Assembly (NCBI RefSeq): GCF_004962245.1 | Contig: NZ_SUHQ01000016.1 | Span: forward strand, 62,001-126,000 | Length of the DNA stretch: 64,000 nucleotides | Direction of reading: 5' to 3' | From: Mesorhizobium sp. | Lineage (GTDB): Bacteria; Pseudomonadota; Alphaproteobacteria; Rhizobiales; Rhizobiaceae | Part shown: piece by piece, positions 10,806 to 19,353 of the stretch | Layout of the letters: each line of letters begins with the position of its first letter | How positions within the stretch are numbered: the stretch's first letter is position 1 | Made by a program: the position numbers and the translations under genes | Notes under the pieces: model-generated | Databases searched by the model: none | What the model was told of the DNA's origin: nothing | The model's input: the letters and a program-made list of their open reading frames with translations, nothing else

Positions 10806-11648
10806 TCATTGCGACCGCCTGCCGCCAACACTTTGCGACGAAAACCAGACGTCGCCGATGATCGCGGTGGCGGTGCTGTCCGGTGCCTTGTCGGCCGTCA
10901 GCCAGATCGAGCGGCCGCGTGCCGCCTTGTCGCGGTCCGGGATTTTCGTCGCGGGGCTTGCCAGCGAGGCGCCGATGCAGGGGATGAACCATGAGCGCAT
11001 GAACTGGTCGCAGGCAAATCCCTTGTCCGTGCGGATCGCCATTACCGCCAGACCGACGCGCTCGGCCGGACGCCACGGAAAGACCATGCGGCCGCCGGGC
11101 TTCAGCGCCCTCAGCCATTCAGCCGGGGGTGCCGCGACGCCGGCATTGACATAGATGATGTCGGACGGCGGCAGGCCGCCGACGACCGCATCGCCATGGA
11201 TGACGGTCACATTGCCATAGGCTTCGAGGTTCTCTCTCGCGCGGTGGGCGAGACTGGGTTCCAGCTCGAAGGCGGTGACTGTGCCGCCCGGCGAAACCAG
11301 CTCTGTCAGCAGGGCAGTGTAGTAGCCGGTGCCGGCGCCGACATGGGTGACGGCCTCGCCGGGCCTTGGCGCCACCTTGCCGATCCACATTGCGTGCAGG
11401 AACGGCTCGCCATTGTTGATGCCCTTATCGGTGTCGAGTGACACCAGCACGTTCTGATAAATGTGCACCGGGTCGGCGCTCGGTGTTTCGACCTTGCCGC
11501 CGTTGGCGACCACGGTCCACGGTCCGGGGCCGAGAAAGGCCTCGCGCGGCACTTCGGCGAACACCTCTTCGAGGCGCGGATCGGCCGAGCCTGCATTGGC
11601 AGCCATCAGTCGCGCGTAGAATTTTCGGGCTTCGGCAATTCCGGTCAT
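10806..11648 (-). CDS. Protein-L-isoaspartate methyltransferase-like protein
   Basis: About 280 residues from the ATG at 11648; a GTG at 11675 is also in frame and gives nine more. PCMT hallmarks are present: EVPREAFLGPGPW, the DKGINNGEPFLHA region where the family usually reads LPIGxGQTIS, then the SAM motif VTHVGAGTGYYTALLTELV and GDAVVGGLPPSDIIYVNAGV. The C-terminal 70 residues lack the usual PCMT end. It is longer than E. coli Pcm (208), so it could be a diverged methyltransferase with another substrate. Confidence 0.8.
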   Translation of the reverse strand: MTGIAEARKFYARLMAANAGSADPRLEEVFAEVPREAFLGPGPWTVVANGGKVETPSADPVHIYQNVLVSLDTDKGINNGEPFLHAMWIGKVAPRPGEAVTHVGAGTGYYTALLTELVSPGGTVTAFELEPSLAHRARENLEAYGNVTVIHGDAVVGGLPPSDIIYVNAGVAAPPAEWLRALKPGGRMVFPWRPAERVGLAVMAIRTDKGFACDQFMRSWFIPCIGASLASPATKIPDRDKAARGRSIWLTADKAPDSTATAIIGDVWFSSQSVGGRRSQ

Positions 11649-11734
11649 GATGCGTGAGAGGATAGCGCAATTCACCGAATTGTCGCGCTGGCCTCATGAG
11701 CCCACGATCTGTCCTCGATGCACAAGAGAATCCC

Positions 11735-13102
11735 TCAGCCGAAGCCGACGACGGTGTCGTAAAGCAGCTTGAAGTTGAGCACCAGGATGAGGGCTGCGAC
11801 CGCCCAGGCCAGGATAGCGACGCCTCTGGGGATGGCGAGATTTCCCATCTTGCGCTTGTCGGAGACGAACTGCACCAGCGGCACCACCGCAAAGGGGAGT
11901 TGCATCGACAGGATCACCTGGCTGAAAACGAGGAGCTGGCCGGTTCCCTTCTCGCCGTAGAGCGCGGTGACGACCACCACCGGGACGATGGCGATGCCAC
12001 GCGTCAGCAGGCGGCGCGCCCATTGCGGGATGCGCAGGCGCAGGAAGCCTTCCATCACGATCTGCCCGGCGAGCGTCGCCGTCACCGTGGAATTCAAGCC
12101 GGAGGCAAGCAGCGCCACGGCAAACAGGATCGAAGCGATGCCGAGGCCGAGCAGCGGCGACAAAAGCTCGAAGGCCTGGCCGATCTCGGCGACGTCCTGA
12201 TGGCCGGTGCCGTGGAAAGCCACCGCCGAGACGATCAGGATGGAGGCGTTGACGAACAGCGCCAGTATCAAGGCGATGGTCGAGTCCGTCGTTGCCCATT
12301 TGATGGCGTCGCGCTTGCCTTTGTCGGTGCGTTCATAGGCGCGGGTCTGCACGATCGAGGAGTGCAGATAGAGATTGTGCGGCATCACGGTGGCGCCGAT
12401 GATGCCGATGGCGATGTAGAGCATCGCCGGGTTGGTGACGATCTCCGACGACGGCACGAACATGGAATGCAGGATCGAGCCGACCGGCGGTGCGGCGGCA
12501 AAGATCTGGATGGCGAAGCAGCCAAAGATGATGATCAAAAGCGCGATGATGAAGGCTTCGAGGAAACGGAACCCCTTGTTCATCAGGAGAAGCAGCAGGA
12601 AAGCATCGAGGGCCGTGATGACGGCGCCGCCGACCAGCGGAATGCCGAACAGCAGCTGCAGGGCAATCGCAGTGCCGATGACCTCGGCCAGATCGCAGGC
12701 GATGATGGCCAGTTCGCAGGCGATCCACAGCATGAAATTGACCGGCCGCGGATAATAGGCACGGCAGGCCTGGGCGAGGTCTCGGCCGGTGGCGATGCCG
12801 AGCCTGGCGGCGAGCGCCTGCAGCAGGATCGCCATCAGGTTCGACAGCATGATGATGAAAAGCAAAGTATAGCCGAACTGGGCGCCACCGGCGAGATCGG
12901 TCGCCCAGTTGCCCGGATCCATATAGCCGACCGAGACCATGTATCCCGGCCCCATGAAGGCGAACAGCCGGCGAAACCATATCCCCGACTGCGGCACCGC
13001 TATCGAGGCGTTGACCTCGCGCAGGCTTGGCTGCTCGTCGTCTTCCGGCCGAGCAAATCGCCACATGGTTCGGGATGCTGCTGCGGCTTCGGCTTCTGAC
13101 AT
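11735..13102 (-). CDS. mntH: Nramp manganese/divalent-metal transporter MntH
   Basis: 455 residues, about 11 membrane segments. The two metal-site motifs are intact: MDPGNWATDL near residue 61 (Asp-Pro-Gly-Asn in the first helix) and VMPHNLYLHS near 250 (Met-Pro-His in helix six). This is a proton-coupled Mn(II) importer of the inner membrane. No good Shine-Dalgarno precedes the ATG at 13102. Divergent from mntR, with a candidate MntR box 58 nt upstream, so repression by Mn-MntR is expected. Confidence 0.95.
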   Translation of the reverse strand: MSEAEAAAASRTMWRFARPEDDEQPSLREVNASIAVPQSGIWFRRLFAFMGPGYMVSVGYMDPGNWATDLAGGAQFGYTLLFIIMLSNLMAILLQALAARLGIATGRDLAQACRAYYPRPVNFMLWIACELAIIACDLAEVIGTAIALQLLFGIPLVGGAVITALDAFLLLLLMNKGFRFLEAFIIALLIIIFGCFAIQIFAAAPPVGSILHSMFVPSSEIVTNPAMLYIAIGIIGATVMPHNLYLHSSIVQTRAYERTDKGKRDAIKWATTDSTIALILALFVNASILIVSAVAFHGTGHQDVAEIGQAFELLSPLLGLGIASILFAVALLASGLNSTVTATLAGQIVMEGFLRLRIPQWARRLLTRGIAIVPVVVVTALYGEKGTGQLLVFSQVILSMQLPFAVVPLVQFVSDKRKMGNLAIPRGVAILAWAVAALILVLNFKLLYDTVVGFG

Positions 13103-13159
13103 TGGGGGGATGTCCGTTGGATCGGTCTATGCTGCCACTCTATCTATGGCAGGGCTGAA

Positions 13160-13183
13160 CATTATGCAATATGCTATATTTCA
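13160..13183. promoter_or_regulatory. Candidate MntR box
   Basis: AACATTATGCAATATGCTAT then ATTT lies between divergent mntH and mntR. It resembles the enterobacterial MntR box (AACATAGC...GCTATGTT) with one extra base in the left half. The right half ATGCTATATT is the better match. The distance to mntH (about 58 nt) fits an operator over its promoter. Confidence 0.5.
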
Positions 13184-13344
13184 TTGTTTATGCTTTTGAG
13201 TGACACCCTGCTGGCGCGGCGCGGGGGAACGGAAACGCCGGTTGCGCCTGCCGTCGAATGCAAATAAACGGCCAGAAGAATGGAAGCCCGTGCTATGAAT
13301 GTACAAATGCCGGGCCATCTGCGAAAGTCGAGGAGGAGCGCGTA

Positions 13345-13800
13345 TTGGCGCTGAAGAACAGACCGGTCCCACGCGAAAAGCCGCTGCTTGATGCCGAAAT
13401 TCACTCGGAAGGGTTCAGGCAGACGCGCGAAGCGCGCCGCAGTGCGCTGGTCGAGGACTATGTCGAGCTCATCGCCGACCTGATCGAGGACGGCAACGAG
13501 GCGCGCCAGGTCGATATCGCGGCACGCCTCGGCGTTGCCCAGCCGACCGTGGCCAAAATGCTGACGCGGCTGTGCGCGGACGGGCTCGTTTCCAGGAAAC
13601 CCTACCGTGGCGTGTTCCTGACCGATGCCGGCCGCAAGGTCGCGGAAGAGAGCCGCATTCGCCATCAGACGGTGGAAGCCTTCCTGCGTTCGCTCGGCGT
13701 CAGCGCTGAGACGGCGCGTATCGACGCCGAGGGCATCGAGCACCATGTCAGTGCCGAGACGCTTGAAGCGTTCCGCAAGGCGATGACGGCGACACGCTAA
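13345..13800 (+). CDS. mntR: Manganese-responsive DtxR-family regulator MntR
   Basis: I place the start at TTG 13345, because AGGAGGAG sits six nt upstream and the product is then 151 residues, close to E. coli MntR (155). The frame is open back to an ATG at 13258, but that ATG lacks a ribosome site. The HTH reads EARQVDIAARLGVAQPTVAK then MLTRLCADGL, followed by the wing RKPYRGVFLTDAGR, and a dimerisation region with the metal ligands DAEGIEHHVS. Senses Mn(II) and represses mntH. Divergent pair with mntH. Confidence 0.9.
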   Translation: MALKNRPVPREKPLLDAEIHSEGFRQTREARRSALVEDYVELIADLIEDGNEARQVDIAARLGVAQPTVAKMLTRLCADGLVSRKPYRGVFLTDAGRKVAEESRIRHQTVEAFLRSLGVSAETARIDAEGIEHHVSAETLEAFRKAMTATR

Positions 13801-13828
13801 GTCTACCACCCTTGCCGACAGTCCTGCC

Positions 13829-13853
13829 GGAACCGCCGCGTTGCCGCTGCGTT
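13829..13853 (+). promoter_or_regulatory. EcfG-type general stress promoter
   Basis: GGAAC (13829-13833), a 16-nt spacer, then CGTT (13850-13853). This matches the consensus read by the alphaproteobacterial general-stress sigma factor EcfG (GGAAC-N16/17-CGTT). It lies 43 nt before the start codon of the small gene at 13897. Confidence 0.6.
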
Positions 13854-13896
13854 TGAGACCGTGCCACGCGATTGGCGCGAGGCCGAGGAGGATATC

Positions 13897-14085
13897 ATGG
13901 GCGTTGAACAGGCATCGACAGCGAAGGGCAAGCAAGCGGCCAAGGGATTGAAGCAAGCTGCGGCGAAGGACGAGCGCAAGACGGAAGCGGACACCGGCCG
14001 CCCGCTCAAAAAGGGTGCGGCCCGCTTCGAGGAGCGCTCGAAAAGCTCGGACGGCAAGAGCGCCGGCGCCAAGCAGAAGATCTGA
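13897..14085 (+). CDS. Small lysine/alanine-rich basic protein
   Basis: 62 residues from ATG 13897, six nt after GAGGAG. The frame is open from a GTG at 13861 but that start has no ribosome site. The composition is Lys, Ala, Glu and Arg without hydrophobic segments (AKGKQAAKGLKQAAAKDERK), so the protein is probably disordered and cytosolic, perhaps nucleic-acid binding. I do not recognise a family. An EcfG promoter 43 nt upstream suggests general-stress induction. Confidence 0.65.
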   Translation: MGVEQASTAKGKQAAKGLKQAAAKDERKTEADTGRPLKKGAARFEERSKSSDGKSAGAKQKI

Positions 14086-14254
14086 GCGTAGCTGCCAAAA
14101 GCCAGAAGAGCGCCTGCAGATCCGCTGGCAGCGTGGAGCCGGGTATCGGATGGCCGATGGTGTAATCCGTGCCTCAGGTCGGCGAGCGGGGCGACGGAGC
14201 ATGGCGATAGTCCGGGTGGACGTCGTACACAAGCACGACGCTGCAAGGAGGGAA

Positions 14255-14344
14255 ATGGAAGAAGGGCGCGGCGCTATGCGGGGGGCGCCTGCAGCGCTGC
14301 TGCGCCATGAAAAATTCTGTGACTTGGCGCAACCGTTGGGATAA
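14255..14344 (+). CDS. Possible 29-residue small ORF upstream of the zinc peptidase gene
   Basis: ATG 14255 follows AAGGAGGG at ideal spacing and opens 29 codons to the TAA at 14342. The peptide (MEEGRGAMRGAPAALL...) has no recognised motif. Apart from this, the 328-bp gap 14086-14413 shows no gene. The strong ribosome site is the main support; it could be a leader peptide or chance. Confidence 0.3.
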   Translation: MEEGRGAMRGAPAALLRHEKFCDLAQPLG

Positions 14345-14413
14345 TTGTTATCGGGTCTGATCGGGGCGAAGATAATGCCTGATCATTGGAAATTTGCACC
14401 ACGAGGATTTGCC

Positions 14414-15352
14414 ATGCTCTGGAAGGGTCGTCGTCAGAGTGACAATGTCGAGGACGAACGCGGCCAGAGCGGCGGGTTCAACCTGCCGGGCGGAAGGTCC
14501 GGCCAGTTCCGCATCCCGGTAGGCGGCCGCTCCGGCGGCGGAATGTCGCTGTCGACCATCGTCATTCTCGTGGTCCTCTATTTCGGACTGAAGGCCTTCG
14601 GCATCGACCCGCTGCAGATCCTGGCCGGCGGCGGTGGTGGCCTGGTGCCGGGCGGCGGCGGTCAGATCACCGACAACAGCGGCGGGCAGGGGGGCGGCAC
14701 CGGTGCACCGGCCTCCGACGAGATGAAGCAGTTCGTCTCCACGGTCCTGGCCGAGACGGAAGACACCTGGACCGGCATTTTCCAGGCCGAGGGCCTGACC
14801 TATGAGGATCCGAAGCTGGTGCTGTTCAGCGGGCAGATCCGCTCGGCCTGCGGCTCCGCCTCGTCTGCGGCCGGACCGTTCTACTGTCCCGGCGACCGCA
14901 AGGTCTATCTCGACACCACCTTCTTCCAACAGCTCGACCAGCAATTCGGCGCTTCGGGCGATTTCGCCCAGGCCTATGTGATCGCGCATGAGGTCGGTCA
15001 TCATGTGCAGAACCTCACCGGCATCCTGCCCAAGTTCAACCAGATGCGGCAGCAGATGGGCGAGGCCGACGCCAACCACATGTCGGTGCAGGTCGAGCTT
15101 CAGGCCGATTGCTTTGCCGGTGTCTGGGCGCATTTCACCGGGCAGAAAGGCATCCTGGAACAGGGCGACATGGAAGAGGCGCTGAACGCCGCCCAGCAGA
15201 TCGGCGACGACACGATGCAGAAGAAGATGCAGGGTTACGTCGTGCCGGAAAGCTTCAACCACGGCACCTCGCAGCAGCGGCAGACCTGGCTGGCGCGCGG
15301 CTACAGGAGCGGCAAGCTTTCGGATTGCGATACGTTCAACACCCCGATCTGA
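14414..15352 (+). CDS. Neutral zinc metallopeptidase, YpfJ family
   Basis: 312 residues from ATG 14414, preceded by GAGGA; this start gives the family's usual opening MLWKGRRQSDNVEDERG. A glycine-rich linker and one membrane segment (LSTIVILVVLYFGLKAFGI, near residue 50) are followed by the peptidase domain. The zinc motif HEVGHH (HExxH) lies near residue 195, and a QADCFAG motif follows. The predicted topology puts the catalytic domain in the periplasm. The role is unclear throughout the family. E. coli YpfJ is 287 residues. Confidence 0.92.
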   Translation: MLWKGRRQSDNVEDERGQSGGFNLPGGRSGQFRIPVGGRSGGGMSLSTIVILVVLYFGLKAFGIDPLQILAGGGGGLVPGGGGQITDNSGGQGGGTGAPASDEMKQFVSTVLAETEDTWTGIFQAEGLTYEDPKLVLFSGQIRSACGSASSAAGPFYCPGDRKVYLDTTFFQQLDQQFGASGDFAQAYVIAHEVGHHVQNLTGILPKFNQMRQQMGEADANHMSVQVELQADCFAGVWAHFTGQKGILEQGDMEEALNAAQQIGDDTMQKKMQGYVVPESFNHGTSQQRQTWLARGYRSGKLSDCDTFNTPI

Positions 15353-15535
15353 GGTGTTGCGACTTTCCTGTTGAAACGACCGTCGAAGCGCAGGCGGCGA
15401 TGTGGCCGCATCCTTGTCGACCGTTGATGTCAGGATGAAAAATCCTTGGCGTGTTCTCTTATTGTTCCATGCGGCTGACTCATCTATAACGAACCTCCCG
15501 CCTTCTTGGAGGCGGCTCCAGGAGTCGATACCGTC

Positions 15536-16783
15536 ATGATCGAAGCCAAAACCGCCAGGCGGGGCCTTGCGCTTGTTTTCACCACGCTGCTCCTCGACAT
15601 CACCGGCATCGGCATCATCATGCCGGTGCTGCCGGCCTATCTGCAGGAATTGACCGGCGTCGGTGTCAGCGAAGCGGCGATCGAGGGCGGCTGGCTGTTC
15701 TTCGTCTATGCGGCCATGCAATTCCTGTTCGCGCCGCTGGTCGGCAACCTCAGCGACCGCTTCGGGCGCCGCCCGATCCTGCTGGCCTCGGTGCTGACCT
15801 TCGCCGTCGACAATCTGATCTGCGCGGTGGCCTGGTCCTATTCGGTCCTGTTTATCGGCCGGGTGCTGGCCGGCATCAGCGGCGCCAGCTACTCGACCGC
15901 GTCCGCCTTCATCGCCGACGTCAGCACCGACGAGAACCGGGCGAAGAATTTCGGCCTGCTCGGCATCGCCTTCGGTGTCGGGTTCATCATCGGCCCGGTG
16001 CTGGGCGGGTTGCTCGGCGAATTCGGGCCGCGCGTGCCGTTCTGGGGCGCGGCGGTGCTTGCTCTCATCAACTTCATCGTCGGCTGGTTTTTCCTGCCGG
16101 AAACGCTGGAGCGGCACCACCGGCGGCGGTTCGAGTGGCGCCGCGCCAATCCTCTCGGCGCCTTGAAGCAGATGCGCAACTACAAGGGAATCGGCTGGAT
16201 CGGGCTGGTGTTCTTCCTGATGACGCTCGGCCACATGATGTACCCTGCCGTGTGGTCGTTCGTCGGCAGTTACCGCTACGGCTGGAGCGAACAGCAGATT
16301 GGCCTCTCGCTCGGCGTCTTCGGTCTTGGCGGAGCACTGGTGATGGGTTTTGTCTTGCCGCGTGTCATTCCACGGCTCGGCGAATGGCGGACCGCCGCCA
16401 TCGGTCTGGCTTTTACCGCGCTCGCCGCCTTCGGCTATGCCGCGGCATGGAAGGGCTGGATGATCTATGCGGTGATCGTGGCGACCTGCCTCGAGGCGCT
16501 GGCCGACCCGCCGTTGCGGAGCCTGGCGGCGGCCAAGGTGCCTCCCTCCGCGCAAGGCGAATTGCAGGGCGCGATGACGAGCGTGTTTTCGATCACCAGC
16601 ATCATCACGCCGCTGCTCTACACCGGAATTTTCGCGTGGTTCACCGGGCCGAGCGCGCCAGTGGTGTTCGGCGGCGCGCCCTTTGTGCTCGGCGGTATTT
16701 TTCTCACTCTGTCGCTGATCGCGTTCGTGCTCAGGGTCGAAAGACCAGCCGCAGTGAAGGAGGTCAGCACCGCAACGGTATGA
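15536..16783 (+). CDS. MFS transporter, TetA-like (TCR/Tet group)
   Basis: 415 residues from ATG 15536 with AGGAG upstream. Twelve membrane segments. Motif A is intact in loop 2-3 (GNLSDRFGRRPILLAS). Helix one reads LLDITGIGIIMPVLP and helix four RVLAGISGASYSTASAFIAD, both typical of class A-type tetracycline efflux proteins and their housekeeping relatives. Chromosomal context without a tetR-type neighbour argues for a general exporter rather than acquired resistance. Confidence 0.9.
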   Translation: MIEAKTARRGLALVFTTLLLDITGIGIIMPVLPAYLQELTGVGVSEAAIEGGWLFFVYAAMQFLFAPLVGNLSDRFGRRPILLASVLTFAVDNLICAVAWSYSVLFIGRVLAGISGASYSTASAFIADVSTDENRAKNFGLLGIAFGVGFIIGPVLGGLLGEFGPRVPFWGAAVLALINFIVGWFFLPETLERHHRRRFEWRRANPLGALKQMRNYKGIGWIGLVFFLMTLGHMMYPAVWSFVGSYRYGWSEQQIGLSLGVFGLGGALVMGFVLPRVIPRLGEWRTAAIGLAFTALAAFGYAAAWKGWMIYAVIVATCLEALADPPLRSLAAAKVPPSAQGELQGAMTSVFSITSIITPLLYTGIFAWFTGPSAPVVFGGAPFVLGGIFLTLSLIAFVLRVERPAAVKEVSTATV

Positions 16784-16792
16784 TCGATCGGG

Positions 16793-17998
16793 CTAAACGC
16801 GCTCCGCCAGCGCCGGTTCGCCGCGCTTTTCGCGGATCAGATTGACGAAGCGGCGGAACAGATAGTGCGAATCCTGCGGGCCGGGCGAGGCTTCCGGATG
16901 ATGCTGGACCGAGAACACCGGCCGGCCGGTCAGCGCGATGCCGCAATTCGAGCCGTCGAACAGCGAGACATGGGTTTCTTCGACGCCGTTCGGCAAAGAG
17001 TCGGCATCGACGGCAAAACCATGGTTCATCGAGACGATCTCGACCTTGCCGGTGGTGTGATCCTTGACCGGATGGTTGGCGCCATGATGGCCTTGATGCA
17101 TTTTGGCGGTCTTGCCGCCCAGCGCCAGCGCCAGCATCTGATGCCCGAGGCAGATGCCGAAGACCGGGATGTCGGTCTTCAGCAGGTCCTGGATGACCGG
17201 AACGGCATAGTCGCCGGTGGCTTCCGGATCGCCGGGACCGTTGGAGAGAAAGATGCCGTCAGGCCGCATGGCAAGGATCTCCTCGGCGCCGGTGCTGGCC
17301 GGCACCACGGTGACCTTGGCACCAAGACCGGCCAGCAGGCGCAATATGTTGCGCTTGACGCCGTAGTCGATGGCGACGACGTGCATGGACGGATCAATCT
17401 GTTCGCCAAAACCCTCATCCCAGACCCAGGGTGTCTCGCGCCAGACCGAGGACTGGCCGGAAGTCACCTCCTTGGCCAGATCAAGCCCGATCAGCCCGGA
17501 CCAGGCGGCGGCGCGACGCTTCAGATCGTCGATATCGAAGATGCCGTCGGGTGCGTGCGCGATGACGGCGTTGGGCATGCCCTTTTCACGGATCAACGCG
17601 GTCAGCGCGCGCGTGTCGATGCCCGAAAGCGCTACGATGCCGCGTTTCTTCAGCCATTGATCGAGACCGGCTGTGGCGCGATAGCTGGACGGATTGGTGA
17701 CGTCTGCCTTGAATACCGCGCCGACGGCGCCGGCGCGGGCGGCCGGATTGAGATCCTCGATGTCCTCGTCATTGGTGCCGATATTGCCGATATGCGGGAA
17801 GGTGAAGGTGACGATCTGGCCGGCATAGGAAGGGTCGGTGAGGATTTCCTGATAGCCGGTCAGCGCGGTGTTGAAGCAAACCTCGGCGGCAGCGGAACCG
17901 GTGGCGCCAAGGCCGCGGCCCTCGATGACGGTGCCGTCGGCCAGCACCAGCAAGGCGGTGGGCTTCTCGGTAGCCCAGGGGGCGGTCATCGTTGCCAT
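16793..17998 (-). CDS. carA: Carbamoyl-phosphate synthase small chain
   Basis: 401 residues; supplies ammonia to CarB by hydrolysing glutamine. The N-terminal domain has LVLADGTVIEGRGLGATG and FNTALTGYQEILTDPSYAGQ. The class I glutaminase domain shows FGICLGHQ with the nucleophile Cys and the His/Glu pair in FSVQHHPEASPGP. Convergent with the TetA-like gene, nine nt apart. Transcribed toward carB but separated from it by 14 kb and by genes on both strands. Confidence 0.97.
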   Translation of the reverse strand: MATMTAPWATEKPTALLVLADGTVIEGRGLGATGSAAAEVCFNTALTGYQEILTDPSYAGQIVTFTFPHIGNIGTNDEDIEDLNPAARAGAVGAVFKADVTNPSSYRATAGLDQWLKKRGIVALSGIDTRALTALIREKGMPNAVIAHAPDGIFDIDDLKRRAAAWSGLIGLDLAKEVTSGQSSVWRETPWVWDEGFGEQIDPSMHVVAIDYGVKRNILRLLAGLGAKVTVVPASTGAEEILAMRPDGIFLSNGPGDPEATGDYAVPVIQDLLKTDIPVFGICLGHQMLALALGGKTAKMHQGHHGANHPVKDHTTGKVEIVSMNHGFAVDADSLPNGVEETHVSLFDGSNCGIALTGRPVFSVQHHPEASPGPQDSHYLFRRFVNLIREKRGEPALAERV

Positions 17999-18156
17999 GG
18001 CGGCACTCCTAATAGGCTGCGACCTTCAACCGGTCTGGCGAACACTGTGCGCAGCAAACCGCGCGCAGCGGCGATTTCGCAGCCAGCGCGCGCAACAAAA
18101 ATTCAGCTCATGCAAGGCCCAGTACATAGGATAAGGCGCCAGAGCGGTCAATGAGG

Positions 18157-18174
18157 CCGCGCCATACGGCGCGG
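18157..18174. other. Hairpin between carA and yqeY
   Basis: CCGCGCC-ATAC-GGCGCGG forms a perfect 7-bp stem in the divergent gap between carA (start 17998) and yqeY (start 18278). On the plus strand it is followed by ATTTATTT. It could be part of the carA leader or a remnant terminator; I see no decisive sign. Confidence 0.35.
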
Positions 18175-18277
18175 ATTTATTTCATTGAACGATATCAGGC
18201 ATTTGCCGGTCAGTACCGGATTTGCCTTGGGCTTTGGGCAAGGCTATTGTCCGCGCCGGATCGAAGGAGAAAGCATC

Positions 18278-18727
18278 ATGCGCGGCAAAATCGCTGAATC
18301 CCTGAAGAGTGCGATGAAGGCGCAGGACAAGCGCCGGCTGCCGACATTGCGGCTGATCCAGGCGGCCATTCACGATCGCGACATCGCCAATCGTGGCGCC
18401 GGCAAGGAGCCGGCCAGCGACGACGAGATCCTGCAGATCCTGGCCAAGATGGTGAAGCAGCGCGAGGAGTCGGCCAAGGCGTTCGACGACGGCAAGCGGC
18501 CGGAGCTTGCCGCGCAGGAGCGCGACGAGATGGCCATCATCCGCGATTTCCTGCCGACGCAGCTGGGACAGGCCGAGACCGAAACCGCGATCCGCGCCGC
18601 CATCGCCGAGACTGGCGCCAGCGGCGTCAAGGACATGGGCAAGGTGATGGCCGCGCTCAAGGAGAAATACGCTGGCCAGATGGATTTCTCCAAGGCGAGC
18701 GGCATCGTCAAGGGACTGCTGCAGTAG
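18278..18727 (+). CDS. GatB/YqeY domain protein
   Basis: 149 residues from ATG 18278 behind GAAGGAGA. Matches the stand-alone YqeY family: RGKIAESLKSAMKAQDKRR, a helical middle, and the C-terminal VMAALKEKYAGQMDFSKASG. The domain is related to the tRNA-binding tail of GatB but its own function is not established. The gene sits divergent from carA, an arrangement I recall from related rhizobia. Confidence 0.93.
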   Translation: MRGKIAESLKSAMKAQDKRRLPTLRLIQAAIHDRDIANRGAGKEPASDDEILQILAKMVKQREESAKAFDDGKRPELAAQERDEMAIIRDFLPTQLGQAETETAIRAAIAETGASGVKDMGKVMAALKEKYAGQMDFSKASGIVKGLLQ

Positions 18728-18785
18728 GGATTTTCCCCGCCGCAAGCCCCATCTTTGAGGGTGGGCAGCGGATCGGTCGCACGTC

Positions 18786-19343
18786 ATGGTCGAAATCGTC
18801 AAACCCGCGCGTGAACATCTACCGTCCTACAAGGCCGCGCTTGAGCGCGGCTGGTCGCCGGACAATGTGCGGCTGATCGAGGCGACGCGCGAGCAGCTAG
18901 CGGCAATCGAAAGGGACCCAGCGGCCTTCCTCGCCGATCTCGACGATCCCGAGGCCAAGGGTGGTCCGATCACCTTGCCCGATGGGACGCAGGTGCCGCG
19001 CCTACCGGGATTCCGGCGCTGGATCTGGGACGGTGAAGCCGCCGGTTCGATCGGCTTTCGTTGGCAGCACGGCACCGCCGAGTTGCCGCCGCATGTGCTC
19101 GGCCATATCGGCTATGCGGTGGTGCCGTGGAAGCGGCGGCGCGGCTATGCGACCGAGGCGCTGCGGCTGATGCTCGGTGAGGCGAGGGCGCTCGGCCTGC
19201 CTTTTGTTGAGATCACCGCCAAACCGGATAATCTGCCATCGCAGAAGGTAGCGCTGGCCAATGGCGGGCGGCTCGTCGGGCGTTTCTTCGAGGACGCCGC
19301 CTATGGCGGGTCCGAAAGCCTGCGCTATCAGATCGATTTGTAG
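18786..19343 (+). CDS. GNAT-family N-acetyltransferase
   Basis: 185 residues. The acetyl-CoA loop region reads HIGYAVVPWKRRRGYATEAL (variant of R/Q-x-x-G-x-G/A), followed by ITAKPDNLPSQKVALANGG, as in RimJ-like/YedL-type GNAT proteins. The N-terminal 60 residues (YKAALERGWSPDNVR) match a subgroup seen in many proteobacteria. Acceptor unknown. 58 nt after yqeY on the same strand. Confidence 0.9.
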   Translation: MVEIVKPAREHLPSYKAALERGWSPDNVRLIEATREQLAAIERDPAAFLADLDDPEAKGGPITLPDGTQVPRLPGFRRWIWDGEAAGSIGFRWQHGTAELPPHVLGHIGYAVVPWKRRRGYATEALRLMLGEARALGLPFVEITAKPDNLPSQKVALANGGRLVGRFFEDAAYGGSESLRYQIDL

Positions 19344-19353
19344 GGTCTGTCGT

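Noticed and set aside
11696..13099. 467-codon plus-strand frame
   Set aside because: Antisense shadow of mntH.
14348..16555. 735-codon leftward frame
   Set aside because: Antisense to the zinc peptidase and TetA-like genes, both of which have clear family motifs.
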